A DNA stretch of 64,000 nucleotides, taken from NCBI GenBank assembly GCA_033439795.1, contig JAUTDP010000005.1, positions 186,001 to 250,000 of the forward strand, given 5' to 3'. Positions 9,953 to 22,920 of the stretch are shown here, in pieces. Position numbers and translations under genes: made by a program. Position 1 is the stretch's first letter; each line of letters opens with the position of its first letter. The notes under the pieces are model-generated. The model was given only the letters and a program-made list of their open reading frames with translations. It ran no database searches and was not told the DNA's origin. Source of the DNA: Sordaria brevicollis (Eukaryota > Ascomycota > Sordariomycetes > Sordariales > Sordariaceae).

Positions 9953-12900
9953 CTAGAGCATCAACCCCTCCACCTCGCTCGTGACCATGCCGAAAATCCA
10001 GTTCGCCTGCTGCACGCTCTTGCACTGGAAGCACCACTTGGTTACCTTGCCGGCGACCGTTCCCGTGCGAGGTGCCAAGCCGACGTTTCCTTCCTCGTCG
10101 CGCAAATTCTCCCATACGCTGCACATGATACCCTTTGTTCCTAGCATGCTGAAGGATTTGGAGCCCAGAACGGCGTCGAGCAAGATCAGAGGCTTGTCGG
10201 AAACCTTCTTGGTGGCGTGGGTTACGATGATACGCTTCTCGAGCCCGTGATAGAGTGAGAGCTCCTGGCGGACGCCGGGTGGAGGACGGCTGATGTGAAG
10301 GATACAGTCGCCCTTGTCGGCCCACCGGTTGTTTTGCACGTTCAAGTGGCAGCGGATTTCGAGCGGCTGGCCGGGAGTAAACGGCTTGGCGAGACCGGTG
10401 CTCCAGCGGCTGGGGGAGTGGCTGCCGGTTCCGGAGACGGAGGCGGAGGCGCTCCGGGGTGGTGTTGACGAACCGTTGCCGGTGCCAGGAGAGGAGTAGC
10501 CGCTGGAGTACATGCTTCCGCCTGGGACACCGCTGCCGGCGATGGAGCCGGGGCGGGATTGCTTGTCGACGGTGGACTTGCCGATGTTGAACGACTTATT
10601 CTCGCCACCGAGCAAGCGGCGCAAGAAGCTGGTGGCAGAGACGCTGGTTGTTGCGCTGCTATGTTGGCTGGGTGCGCGGGTGGATGCGCGATAACTATTC
10701 TTGCGGCCAAAGATGCCCTTCCGACGGCTGGAGGTCTCAGTACCGTCGGCGCTACCGGCGCCAGAATCGTTATACACTTGTTGCCCGAAAGAACGGACGC
10801 GTGCTTCCTCCGCTAGCTGAATGTACCTAGCATTGTTCAGCCGGCTTCGGTGCACCGCCTCGTAAAGGGCCTTCGCTTCATCCTGGTTCGCGGCGCGGAA
10901 GCGGAACATGCCCGCGTCGATGCTGCTCAGGCGTGACTCGGGAGATACGCGGCTGCGGACCTCGAGATCAAGTGCCGTACTACGGCGGATCATGACCACT
11001 GGAGTGAGGATGAGGCAAATGAGAGGAACAGTGCTTCCGGCCTCTCTGTTTGCCATGTCAACCTCTGATGTGCCAGAAGTCTGCAGAGGGTAGGCTTGCT
11101 TGTTTCCGGGGGTTTCGTGTAGCAGGTGTACCTCCATGCTACCAGGGAAAACCAGAATTTGTGACGGCTCGGTGTTGATCTCCCTCCAAATACCCTTCCT
11201 GTTAGACCAGTACGAGACTGATGCAACAAATTTCTGCACAGGCCTCTCTCGCGGTGTTTGCTGCCCTGGGGTGGGCGCTCCAACCTGAGAAGCTGACTGC
11301 GATGGCGCTATGGTGTTGTCGGAGACAACTGACTCCTCAACAATTTGAGGCAAAGGCTGTTTGATGCTGTAGCCTGGGATCGTATCAGGGACATCATTCT
11401 CGTCCAACTCGTCACTTGAGGACGATGACGACTCCGAGTCGCTGAGGGCGGAGTCTTCAGTCTCCGAATCGGTATCAGATGGGTGATACTCGTGCTTGAG
11501 AGGCGATGATGTTCGCCTCTTGACCCGGTTTGTAGGGCCAAGCTCCACCGGAGGTTGAACAGGGGCCGAGCCCTTGCCAATGTTGAGTGGCTTAGGAATC
11601 GGCACTGGTTCGATTCCGTAGTTTGGCGTAAGTGGCTGAGATCTGAAGATATCCACGGTCTCGCTATACGGAATGTGCTTGTTTGGCGGCGGGTAAGAAG
11701 TGACAGGAGCGCTGGTTTGCCGCTTGTGATATCGACTAGGCGTCTTGGATTCATCGTCAAACGCGCCAATAACGCTAGGTTCACCAATCGGAATGTCGAG
11801 GTCGTCCGCCTTTGGTGAGCTGATCTGGATAAGGCTCATGCTCATCCTGGGCTTGGGTCGTGAGAGGGGAGGCATAGGGTCGCTACCCAAGATTTGCAGC
11901 CAGTCTGTGATCTGGACCTCTTCAGCAGTGGACAACTTGATGAGCTCAAACCACTCCTCGCCGTTGTGTCTACCGCGGATCATGACAACCATGCTCCGGG
12001 GACTTTCGCCCTTCCTCGCCGAGATGTACTGTCTTGGAATAGGCGGGAAAAGAAGCCATGGCTTGGCCTTGTTGCTGATGTCACGGATGAGGATATCACC
12101 CATGTCGGAAGGCATATTGACTTTGTCTCGGTGCATGAGTTCGACCTGGCACTCAAGTCGTTGGCCGCTCGAGTGGTCAAGATCCATCTCAAAGGAGTCC
12201 TTGGCTGCCACTTGCCTGGTCTGGTCAATCCGAACGTTTTCCAGTGGTCGTAGATTGCGAAGGTCTCTGGCGCGTGTTGTGTCGGTGTTGTTGGCGTCCT
12301 CATCGGTCATGCGAGCGAACTCCTCACGATGCCGTGTACGAGCCTTCTCCTGGAGGTTGCCATACAGTTTAAGCAGGTCTTCAGTTTCTGGAGTTTTGAT
12401 GACCATAACAGCCGCCTACACATACACACCGCTCATGTTAGTGACAGTTCACGCCAAGCTAGCGGTGACAATGGGTTGTGCAAGTGGAACTTACCCGGAG
12501 AAACTTGTACATCCACTTTATTCGGATCAGGGGCCGCTTCAACAAGTATGCAACATCCACCCGCTCACCGTTGTAGCTGAGCACATCGCCATCCTCATTG
12601 CGAGGTAGCGCATTCAGGAGGGAGTCATTCTCGTCGATCCTCCCGCTCGGTGGTGCGAGATTGACAATGAGATCCTGGAATCCCAGTCGCCACACGTCGA
12701 GATAGTTATTATAAATCGGCGAGACAGCCTCGAGCCATTCAAGAAGTCTCCGAATATCATGCAGAGGAGCACGCTTATGGTACGACCAAAGCTTTTCGAG
12801 AGCGACGCCCATATTTACCACAGCCTTGGCCAAGCTGTCTGTTTTGCGATCAGCATCGTCCACATTTTCGCCATGAACAAACTCGTTCAACAGCACGGGA

Positions 12901-15900
12901 ACGACACCGTCAACAAGGGTCTTGAGTTCTCGATGGTAGAAGTGTTCATCATCGGCAAACTCTTCTAGCAGATCCTTAACTCTGCTGTCGTTAGCCTTGC
13001 TAGGCTTTCTATGAAGGCTACGCGAAGCCTTGATGCTCCTTGAGCGGCTGGGTGGCACCAGCTGGCCATCGTCAGGAAGTGAGAGCACTGAGACCAAATC
13101 AGAGTGCTTAGTAAGTCGGCGCTTCAAGCTGCCAGACTTTCGGGATCTTTGGGAGGTTTGTGACTGTTGGCTCGCTTCTCTGGTGAGGGGTGTCGGCTGG
13201 CCGAACGCCTCTTCGGGAGTCTGTGTCACGGTGGATTGGGAAACAGTGGAGACGCTATCCGTATCCTTCTTGCCACGTGGTTCCTGAGGACCCTGATCTT
13301 CACGGGAGTCCTCGGAGAGTATGGTGGATAGATCATGAGCGCCACTGGTTGGCCGTCTTCTGCGTGGGGGAGGACCCCGAGTGCTAGGTTCTGATGAGGA
13401 ATAGGAGTCGGCTGTGGATGGGCGATCTGGAGATGCTGATCTTCTCTTGTACGAGTCGGGGGAGCGCTGCGGCGGTGGGCTTTTCATGGACTCCAAGTCA
13501 TCCTCGGATTCCCGTTCAGATTCCATATCGGTCTCGCAGCTGGGATAGACCATAGGGACGATCTTGTGTGCGCTAGATTCACCCTTGAATGCCTCCTTTA
13601 AGACATCTCGAAAGGGTTTCTTTACGGGGCCACTGCTCCTCCGCGGCAACGTTGGGCTCTTGGGAGTCGAGCGTCTTTTCAGCACGGCCGCTACTTCGGG
13701 AGTAGTTGTAGGGCTCTTCCTCCTCTTGGGAGTTATGTCGCTATCGTCAGATCGAGTTGAAGTTTTCCGTGGCTCGTCATGGGTGGGCGGGGTATGAGGT
13801 CTCTCTTTCCTACGTGGTTGCTCTGCTGAAGCGCGCTTGGAAATTTCGGGAGTCCGTTCCTTGTGGGTTGGTAAGTCTCTGTCCACTAGCCTCTCCTTGG
13901 AGTTCCGTATATCTTTTTCGACAAGTCTTTCTTTGGAGTTGCGCGAGTCTCTCTCGACCAGCTTCTCCTTGGATCCGCGCTCAGGGGCCGAGACACGTAG
14001 AGGTTCCGGGGCAACCACAGGTGGCAGGTCCGACATACCCTCTACAAAAGGGTCAACCGTGTTGTTCAGCCATGTTTCGATCCTCGCAGGCTTGTGTCCC
14101 GTAGGAGGAGGCCGTGGCGGTTCCGCCATGTCGTGCGCCATCTCCTGCATCTTCTCCATAGCGCCGCTCACAACCTTCTTGAGGACATTCGGTACGAGTT
14201 TCAGGCTGTCGGTTCTCTGAGGTTTCGGCTTGGGCTTCGCGCTTTGTCGGGCGTAAGTGCCTTCTTGATGTCCTCTCAAGGGAAGATCTAGCTCACTAAA
14301 CGCCGAGAAACCAAAGGGAATCTCAGCTAAATCGTCGATGCCAACAGCAGTTGGTGAGCGAGAGTCCTCGCCAGATGATTCAGCATGCCTTGGAACAGGC
14401 CTTGGTTTTTCAGGGGCAGGGCCTGGACGCCTATCATCCGTTGTAGTTTCCGTTTGCGTGGCAGTAGTTGGTGGGCTCGGGCTTCTTCGCTTTGGCTTTC
14501 TTCGCACATCACCGCGAGAGCCTCTTCTTCTTGGCGACTTTCTCTTCGGTGGAGGAGGACTCCTGTACCTCTTTTTTGGTGGAGGACTTGGGCTCCGCGA
14601 GGAAGATGACGCCTCGCTTTCAGGTTCGACGATGACTTCTATCACATCGTCAGAAGCAGCCGAGTACTCACTACGCGCTCTTGGCTTGGGAGTTGAACCT
14701 CTTCCAGGCGGGCTTGAAGCTCTTCGCGGCGGAGTTGAGGCCCTTCTAGGAGGAGGTGATATCCTTCTGGGCGGTGTTGCGCTACCAGGGCGATCACTCG
14801 GTGTCCGTCCTGACGAAGAGGATGGACTAGACGTAGAAGTAGACCTGCTGCTGCTTTCCGCAGAAGCAGGAGAAGCTGCGCGAACTCTGATTCCATCGTC
14901 GGGTAGTGACCTGGCGGGTTTGACTGGCCGGACCCGAATTCCATCGTCACCTCCATGGGAGGCCCGTGTTTGCAGCGGACGCACCCTGATTCCATCATCA
15001 GCTGAAGGCTGAGGCGCCCTCGGTTTTGGGCTTGCCCTCCTGCGCTCAAGAGATGAGGAGCGCTTTCTGCGAGGCATATCTGGTTCCGACAGTGCCCCGC
15101 GATGATGATGGTCGTCCTCCTCCAGCTCGACTGTGACCGTCTCACCTGTCTTGGCATGGCGATACTTCCTGACCGTTGGGCGTTTGGTAACAGGTGGTGG
15201 CGGAGGCGGAAGCTCTACCCTCTGTGCCCAATCTCTGATCTTCTTCTGTACGGACGGATTTTGCGCCGTTCGTTTAAGGAAGTCTTTTGGTATCGGTTGT
15301 CCTTGGTCGGGAGTCGGCTTCGCAGGCCCTTTGCCCTTTTGCTGCTTCTTCATCCAGTGATCGTCGCTTATGATCCTCTTCTTCGGCAACTCGGGCCTTG
15401 GTCGCGCCTCCTTGATGATCATATCGGGCCTCTCGTCGGCTAATTTCCCTGGCAGCTTCTTCTTCTCCTTCGCAGTGCTATCGCTCCCGCTCGCGCCCTT
15501 TGGTTCCACTGTCTCGATTTTTGGTTTCTTCTTCTTTGGCTTCTGCCGCCACTTGATCCGCATTCTGTCTTCCTCATCCACGTCATCACCACTCAGATTA
15601 ACAGCGAACTCTGTGGGTTCGCTCCGCGCGTCCTCTGCCACCGGGATAGGCAGGCCTTCCGCCTTGACCGCCGCCTGCGACGCCTTTTGCCATGCCTTTA
15701 CACGATCCCGAACACCGCCGGGTTGTTGTAGCTTCCGCACAGCTGCGGCGCGCATTTCTTGACGTAGCTCCTCTCGAACATTTTGGGCATCCATGGACAT
15801 GGTCTTTCGTCGTTTCGAGGCTGAGCGCTGGGCGGCTATGCGCTGTGGGGATGGTCGGCCTAACAAGAAATCACCCAAGAGACTCGGTTCGGGCTTCTTC

Positions 15901-16103
15901 AACTCGGGCTTTTTCTTTTGTTGCGATAGACCGCTATTGGTGGGTGTCGGAACACTCTTGGGAGTGGTGGCTCCTCCCAAAGCCGTGGCCGACTTGGTCG
16001 GTGAGGTCGCCGGGGCGCCATTCTTGGAGTTTGTCGGGGTGATCTTGGGGGTCTTTGGCCGTGGTGATGGAGATTTGTCGGGTTTTGGTTTTGGGGGTGA
16101 CAT
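9953..16103 (-). CDS. Large DH/PH-type RhoGEF-like protein, 2023 aa
   Basis: Two exons on the minus strand, 16103-12495 and 12415-9953, joined across a 79-bp intron with GTAAG donor, CTAAC branch point and TAG acceptor. Residues 1 to about 1030 are basic, Ser/Pro/Arg-rich and probably disordered, with repeated phrases such as RNSKERLVE and DDGIRVRP. About residues 1040-1230 resemble a RhoGEF (Dbl homology) helical domain (LLEEFADDEHFYHREL, then NNYLDVWRLGF). A PH-like region follows at about 1270-1380, ending in TDWLQILGS. The C-terminal third holds two further compact segments that look PH-like. The family would activate Rho-type GTPases in polarity or cytoskeletal control. The DH match is by eye and divergent, so exchange activity is inferred. 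The start is the first in-frame ATG, with A at -3. Confidence 0.8.
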
Positions 16104-19100
16104 TTCTTCTGTCTGTCATGGGCGGACTTGTCAGCGATCTTTGTTGCGACAGTCAGGATGGTCCTTGAAAAGCGACCTCCTGGAAATGTTGTTTGTCGAC
16201 GGGACTTTTGATCATGTGGAGATATGATGGGGATGAATTGGCGCTCACCTTAGGGAGCCCGCATGCTGGAGGTCCGCATTGAGGGTCCAGACACAACCTT
16301 GAACCTTGAGGGGCGCTACCGGAGTTTCATGGAGAAAGTGGACGAGGCGCGCAGTCCGGTTCTCTTGGATTCGCGTTGCCGCGGTCGCCGTGGTTCAGGT
16401 TCGCGAGAAGGGATGAAGGAGAAAATGGTGGACTGCCTTCAAGTGAATGGGATGACGTCCAGTTTGGGTGCGAATCGAAGGAGCCCACAGGGGCCCCACT
16501 GGCTAACGGTCACAAACCACAGTTGGTCTAGCTTCCAGCGGTTTTTTTTTTTGCGTCTTCCACTTTTCCAGGTTACCGGATGCACTGATCTAGGCGCTTC
16601 GAACTAACTCCGCCCAGCCTGCGTGGAAAAGACGTGGATGTCTCCAGAATCCACGAACGAGCGACGAAAGGCGGTGGACTGTGATATGCTTAACTGAACA
16701 TCAGCCCTAGTACCAGCTTTGCAGGTGTTTGCCAAATATCAGCTCTGGTTTGCTTGGGCTGCAGGTGGATATAGCCTCTCATGAGAATACACGGTATATC
16801 CCAGAGAACAGAGACAAGAGTGTCAGGGTAACCGCAGGACAGACAGACGTACAAAGGGTAAGGGTCGCCACTCTTGAAGATGGAGAGGAAAGTCAGCTGT
16901 CGACCACGCGGTTCGGTTGTGCGAGCAGGTAGCCGACGGAGCAATAAAGTGCTGTGGTGCGACAGGTTCAGACCACACAGTATTGAAGTGTAGGTATCGT
17001 CAGACAGTCATAGGCTGGCTGGCGCGCGTGTTGTGGAAAGTGAAAAGAGCGAGCGTCTGAAGAGCCCAGCCAGGCTTGACGGGTTGAGCTTCTGTTTTGC
17101 TGACGTCGTCCAGAGGTCCCGTCCCGGCGGAGTATGGCAATGGCCGCGCCGTCTGTGTATCCGTAATCCGTAACCACTCAATCCCTCGTGGCTGAGGTTG
17201 AGGTTATCTTTTTCTCCCGTCTGTGGCCGCCAATGGCGCCAATGGCAATGATGGGAATGGTGTGGTGGTTGCTGCGGGCTGCGGATATCGAGAATTGAAG
17301 CCCGTCCGAATCAAGATCTCCGAAAGTGAAAAAGAGCAGTCACACCTCAGTGCCCACGATGTAATCAGTTATCGGCCGGTTTTTTCCTCCGTCCGACTTC
17401 TTGCTTCTGCCAAACATCTGGATCTCCGCCGGTCTGGAAGTGGGAAACCAAGCTGACGTTCTCTTGCGGCTGGGTTGGGCTTGTGAGGTTGGATGGTCTC
17501 ATGCACCAGGGCGGGAAGGGTGGGCTGCCTTGGTGCTTTGGTGGGGGCTGGTGCCATTTTGCTACAGCCGAATCGCTTCCACTCCATTCAGCTTCCAGTT
17601 GTTGTGAGAACGTGAATGAGGTCGGCTTCGCTAAGGTTGTCCATTGTTCCTGATCTCCCTCGCTATCCAAGCTCATCAAGGAACCAACTGAACACTCCAC
17701 GCAAGGGCACATGTTGGAAGTCGAAATATCTTACCAACGATCCCTTAAGAGCCATTTGTGTAAGCCAACGGCAGCAACCTCAAGATATGCGACATTTGAA
17801 CATATGAAACCTGGCGTCACCGCGGCGAGGATACACGAAAAAGAAGAAGAGCTCATGTTGAAATTTTGATGGACGAGGATTTAACGCATAGACGGAACCT
17901 CACCTCAACATGAATCGCACTGCACTGCATTGCAGCTTGGTTCGGACATTCCACTTGCATAGAACTGAGAGTTGCGACGATTTCGTTCGTCCCTTCTTCC
18001 TTCAACTTCTCCCCGTGTCCCTTGCTTTCCCACTTCAGCTTGTGCAGGTCTTGGCCCAAGCTCCAAATGAAGTCCTGTGCTACATCAGTCATTTGAACCT
18101 AAAGCTCGTACCGTTCTCTGACGCCGACCGGCCTTCAGCTCCGTCCAGGTTGCACTTGCACGATATCAATCGCAAAATGGTGGGTCATCCCTGTCAGCAG
18201 ATTCCATGTCCACATTTCACAACCTCCAAGCAGCGAGTGGTTATTCATGAGGGGGTGTTGTGCTTCTGGCACCTGACATCATCAGCACAACCGGCAACAA
18301 CCACTACGACAATACGATAAATGATATAAACACGAGTCTACTCAATAATCAGCACAAGCATTAAGCTCAGGTGAGATAACAATCTCATCAGAGATATAGG
18401 TAAGCCGAACCGAGTCATAGGGTCGGCGTACCCGAAAACCAAGGTCCTACGACTATACTGGGTAGAGTCACGAGAAATAATCAAGATTTTGGTCCTTTGG
18501 AGGATCGATCTCCTAATCGCTTGTGCCGGAGAAGGCATGCAACCCGGCACGGCATACAAGTGCAAACCTGCAAGGTATACTTGGCTGTGGATCTCACTTA
18601 CACGCGGGCTCATTGCAACTGCGAGACTCTGGTGCGCGTTATGGGCGGATGTAACCTTGGTTTTAGTTTAGTCTTGCATGAGTATAGCCGTCATGTAAGT
18701 GCTCGCAGCTCATCTTCACGACGGTGATAAGTTTTCGATAGTCTGCAGTGAAGTTTTCCCGAAATGGCTAAAGAGGGGTTCGAGAGCTGAAGAAGGGCTC
18801 GTCAAAGTGAAGTGAATATTGGCACGTGAAAAGGTGAGAGGTGATACAAATGAGATGAGGTTGATTTCAAGTATGTAAGAACAGAAAAGCCGCGAGGTGT
18901 GAACCTCAGATATGATATCTAAAGAAAAAAAAAACGTATGTTTCCTCCACTCCCACCTATTCCCGGTGTTAAACAAGTTAGACCTTTGCCAATAATACCC
19001 AAAACCCTTGATGATGATATGTTAAAGAAACCGAGGAGTGTTCAAGGCAATCTGTCCCATCCATCCCTTCCTTGTTATTCCACGCACAAATCACCAACCT

Positions 19101-19344
19101 GTTGTGATACCTAATGCAGTGCAGTACTCCGTACATGATGATGACCGCCCAGTGATATCCAGGATGCAAAGTTCCAAAAACGAGTGAAGGTACAGAATGG
19201 GTATAAGGAACACAGAAATAACGATCCATCAACGCCGTAACCCAGAAATAACAAAATGCAAAAAATACCTCCTCCAAATGCAAAGATATCCTCCATCCCT
19301 AAGACCATGTTGAACGACGTGAAAACTGATGATGACTCCCGGAC
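16104..19344. other. Intergenic, no gene recognised
   Basis: About 3.2 kb between two minus-strand genes. It should contain the leader of the RhoGEF-like gene (16104 onward) and the 3' region of the next gene. Several frames of 60-140 codons occur, but none has a domain, a splice pattern or a convincing composition. Confidence 0.55.
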
Positions 19345-20151
19345 TCAAGGCAGCGCAAACCGAACCTTCTTCTTCCCCTTCGCATCCTTCGAGGACGATC
19401 CAACAATCTTCATAGCTCCAGCATACTCCTTGTGTTGCGCATCCATCTCGCTGTCATGAAGTAGTTCCTCATCCGTCTCCTCCTCGATAGCGTAGACATC
19501 CGGGCTGGGCTCGCGCCAAGAGTGCGGTGACCGACGGAACGGTCTGCTCATGCCGGCATTTCGCGCACTAGGGCGGGTCACTGGCCGACCGCGGTTGGCG
19601 AAGTGGCTGTAGGACGGCGAAGGAGGCGTCAGGGGCAGATCATAGTCGGATTCTCTGTCTCTGTAGTTGTCCAGCCTGCTGCTTGGCCGGCTGTTGCTTG
19701 GACGAGACCTCATCTTGGGCTTCTTGGTCAGGTCCTTGAGACGGAGGACAGGCAGGTTGAATGCAGCAGCTGCAAGGTGCATGTAATCCTCCTTGTCGTC
19801 AGGTGTCGGGTACCCATCAAAGTCAAGCTCGGGGGTAGAAGACGACTTGGGTGGTGTTGGTGGCCGAGGGGGCGGGAGGCTGAGACCACCGAGGCTGGAC
19901 GGGCTGATGCTTCTCACAATGGGAGCTTGGTGCTTGGTGTCCTCAATGCCGGCGTCAAAGTCCATATCAAAATCCATGTCGTCGTCATCAACCGCATCGA
20001 CGGCAGGCGTGGGCGTAAGGAAGTAGGTGAGAGGATCTTGGTCGATGTGGGATAGGTCAACATCGTGAAAGTCGCCGTGGTCGATCCTGATTTGAGTAGG
20101 AGGCCAAGAGTCACGAAGACCTCCGCGACCAAAAGTTTGAGAGGAAGGCAT
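19345..20151 (-). CDS. Unknown acidic/low-complexity protein, 268 aa
   Basis: Single-exon frame. The ATG at 20151 is chosen because its context (CAACAATG) is excellent. The frame is open 70 codons further up to 20361, but that part reads like leader sequence. The protein has an acidic run near residues 55-70 (DDDDMDFDMDFD), a Pro-rich segment (LSLPPPRPPTPPK), a possible short conserved patch (YMHLAAAAFNLPVLRLKDL), a Ser/Arg/Pro-rich middle, a second acidic stretch (EEETDEELLHD) and a basic C terminus ending KKKVRFALP. No domain, signal peptide or membrane segment is seen. I do not recognise a function. It faces the next gene divergently across a 1.9-kb spacer. Confidence 0.7.
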   Translation of the reverse strand: MPSSQTFGRGGLRDSWPPTQIRIDHGDFHDVDLSHIDQDPLTYFLTPTPAVDAVDDDDMDFDMDFDAGIEDTKHQAPIVRSISPSSLGGLSLPPPRPPTPPKSSSTPELDFDGYPTPDDKEDYMHLAAAAFNLPVLRLKDLTKKPKMRSRPSNSRPSSRLDNYRDRESDYDLPLTPPSPSYSHFANRGRPVTRPSARNAGMSRPFRRSPHSWREPSPDVYAIEEETDEELLHDSEMDAQHKEYAGAMKIVGSSSKDAKGKKKVRFALP

Positions 20152-22059
20152 TGTTGTTGCTGATAGTTCGGCCTTGGTGAAGAGGATGGATGATCCTTCA
20201 GGATGAGTAGGGGCGAGAGACCGTTGTGATATATGCTGAACCTTTGCGCACCACACCCAAACGAGATAGGCCACCGAAAGATATGCGGTGACAAAAGAGG
20301 AAACCCGATGCCGGCTTGGCCGGCTCAAGATAACGAATCTGTCAGAAAATGAGCGCGCCAAACACTACAATCAGAAACGAACGTTCTCCTGCTGCTGTAG
20401 AACCTGACAAGAGACGACTGTGTAGACTGACAGAGCTGAACACGAACGAGCATGCCGGACCTATATACCAAGCCGGTGAGGACTACACCCTCTCACCGGA
20501 AATGGCTGGCATGTCTCGCATGCCACTCTTGGGAATATCAGACACAGTCATCGGTGTAGTGCCAACCAGGATGAGGCGTTGCCTTGTGAGGTGAACATGG
20601 TGTGTCACCACTCCAGCGATATGTCTCATTTGGCGGGGCGAATACAAGGCGGCCGCCCTCCTACTTTAGCGCGATAGCCAATCACACACCCGGCATCGGT
20701 CGCCTATCCCCGACAGGACTCCAAAAGCTCCCGTAAAGCGTGCCATTCCTGGCATCACGGGGTGATAAAGGAGGGGGTTGTGGGATCGCTTGGTTAGCTT
20801 GGAAACGAAATGGATAGAGGGAAAAAGCCCATGGCTCGATATCGAGAAGCAGGAAAATGGATTGTGATGGAAAGATGGAAACGCGGCTCCCGCGACTCTT
20901 TGGCATCACGCGCAGCAGAATACTGGGATGCTGAGCTCAGACACAGTCAACGAGATATGAGAAAACCAAGGAGGCAGCAACCCACTCGGGTAGTCAGAAT
21001 CCCCAGATGACTGCGCAATTCGCAAGCATGATGGCTGTGAACCTCCTCGAGGTTGGTGAATAAGCCGGATTCTTGCTCGGTGTTGATTCAGCAGACATGG
21101 ACAGAGACCATGGCACGGAGCCGCATCACCGAGTCACGGCTACCCGGCTGCGGGAGTAGACTGGGAAAGATCTTGGAAATCCACCTGGTCACGCCAGCAT
21201 ATGCGCCGATGTCCTTGTAGTTGTCGATGGTGGTCGTACGATGAGACTCCACGATATCTGTCTCTGTTGTTCATGCCTCGAGGTAAGAAGTTTTCAAGGT
21301 CTGATATGAGGTACCTGCATGATGTGCAGCCGTGGCGCGTTGATCATGGCCGGAAGGAAACCAAGGCCAAACCCTCTGGAATGATCTCGGATGGGAATCG
21401 AGCGATAAACGAGAAATCGAGGAACGAGATGCGCCGATAGGTCATGCTTCGTCATGAAGCAGGAACACGATCTTGCATGAGGGAAAAAGAGGGTGCAACT
21501 ATTTATCGAGCCCGCACTGCTGATTGCTGCAACCCCGGCACCGAGCTAGCAGCCCAACCGGGCCGTGACATGAAGACAAAAAACCATTGGTGAGGTTGGC
21601 GATGGGGTCAATCATCATGTTGCAGTCATCAGTCACCACTCGGTGCACGTGTTGAGTTGTGAATGCATTCACCGTTGTGCAAGATGTGATTGTTTATGCA
21701 GTTCGATAAGCACCGATAAATACTGATGCCGAGGGCTCGCGGCAGGCAACGCAGCAGGCATGACGCGACTGCCACTTCAACCTCTAACTTCACTTCCCAC
21801 ATTCCCACTCTTGAACTGTGCACAAAATCAGAGTTTTCCCCTCCATTTCATTTGCTTCAGGTTAAATTCAAGAAACTGCCGAAAAGTCACACAAGACAGT
21901 CATACTCGGCCCGATCATTGTTCATTGTTTCGTCCAAGTTATTCCGATACTCCATGCTCCCTGATCCCCGTAGCGATCTTGAGCCCTAAGAGCATCCACT
22001 CCTCGTTAGCTTCGATCCCAGTCCCGGACAAGGTTCAAGCTTCCAATCGTCAAAGCAAG
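20152..22059. other. Divergent promoter region
   Basis: About 1.9 kb between genes reading away from each other. It must hold both promoters and leaders. The frame upstream of 22060 is open from 21760 but lacks protein-like composition and is treated as leader. I recognise no regulatory motif. Confidence 0.55.
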
Positions 22060-22920
22060 ATGACGCTCCCAGAGTCATCGCCAACTTCTGGCCAAAACCT
22101 CCAGATTCGGTTCGTGACTTTCAACATCCGCTACGCTACCAAGAACCCGGTTCCTGGAGAAAAACCATGGAGTGAGCGTCAGCCGAGGCTTTGTGCTCAA
22201 CTCCAATTCCTCACGTCTGGCCATGACTCAACCTTTCTCTGCCTTCAAGAAGTCCTCTTCTCACAGCTCATGGACATTCAGAACGCGCTTGGTCCATCGT
22301 GGGGTCATATTGGCCGGGGTCGAGAAGACGGCAAGCTCCAAGGAGAATTGTCACCCATCTTCTTCCGTTTGGATCAATGGGATGTTCAAGACTGGAAGAA
22401 CTATTGGCTTTCCGAAACTCCTGAAAAGCCGTCCGTCGGTTGGGACGCTGCTCTGAAGAGGATCGTGACGGTGGGGTCGTTCCGTCACAAAGCGACAGGC
22501 AAGGCGGTCATTGTCATGAGCACTCATTTTGACCATCGTGGACAGGTTGCGAGAGAAGAAAGCTCCAAGCTTATTCTCAAGCTGGCCTCGGAATGGAGGC
22601 AGACGAATCGAGAGCTGGATCCTCCGTTGGTCCTAGCCGGCGACCTCAACAGCACTCCAGATGATCGAGCATACAAGACGTTGACATCAGGATTGCAGGA
22701 CGCATCTGCGGTTTTCCCGAACGAACTCAAGTACGGCAACCGCCACATCACATATACGTCTTTCGGCGAACCGGATGAGGAACCAAAGACGATCGATTTT
22801 CTGTTTGTCCAGAGACCCCCGACATTTAAGCTTGTGTTGTTCGGGATTCTCTCAAACAAGTTTGACGATGGCGTCTTGCTATCTGACCACCGACCGGTGT
22901 TCTTGGACGTGGAGGTTTGA
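22060..22920 (+). CDS. Endonuclease/exonuclease/phosphatase-fold hydrolase, 286 aa
   Basis: Intronless. Family motifs appear in order: VTFNIRYAT (metal-coordinating Asn) near the N terminus, FLCLQEV (catalytic Glu), MSTHFDHRG (His), AGDLNSTPDD (Asp/Asn pair) and SDHRPVFLDV (final Asp-His). Members are Mg-dependent phosphodiesterases acting on nucleic acids, inositol phosphates or sphingomyelin; the substrate cannot be read from the sequence. With 286 residues the protein is a bare catalytic domain, with no signal peptide or membrane anchor, so it is probably cytosolic or nuclear. The ATG at 22060 (A at -3) is preferred over the in-frame ATG at 21760, since the extra 100 residues look non-coding and precede the start of the fold. 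Similar fungal proteins are often annotated simply as EEP family hydrolases. Confidence 0.85.
   Translation: MTLPESSPTSGQNLQIRFVTFNIRYATKNPVPGEKPWSERQPRLCAQLQFLTSGHDSTFLCLQEVLFSQLMDIQNALGPSWGHIGRGREDGKLQGELSPIFFRLDQWDVQDWKNYWLSETPEKPSVGWDAALKRIVTVGSFRHKATGKAVIVMSTHFDHRGQVAREESSKLILKLASEWRQTNRELDPPLVLAGDLNSTPDDRAYKTLTSGLQDASAVFPNELKYGNRHITYTSFGEPDEEPKTIDFLFVQRPPTFKLVLFGILSNKFDDGVLLSDHRPVFLDVEV

Noticed and set aside
11745..12608. 287-codon frame on the plus strand
   Set aside because: Antisense to the DH/PH coding sequence; no domain, and the minus-strand frame is longer with a spliced, coherent product.
20152..20361. N-terminal extension of the unknown acidic protein, with a hydrophobic stretch
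   Set aside because: The possible signal-anchor (YLSVAYLVWVWCAKV) lies upstream of a much better ATG context; looks like leader.
21760..22059. N-terminal extension of the EEP hydrolase
   Set aside because: Open frame, but not protein-like and not needed for the fold; the ATG at 22060 has a good context.
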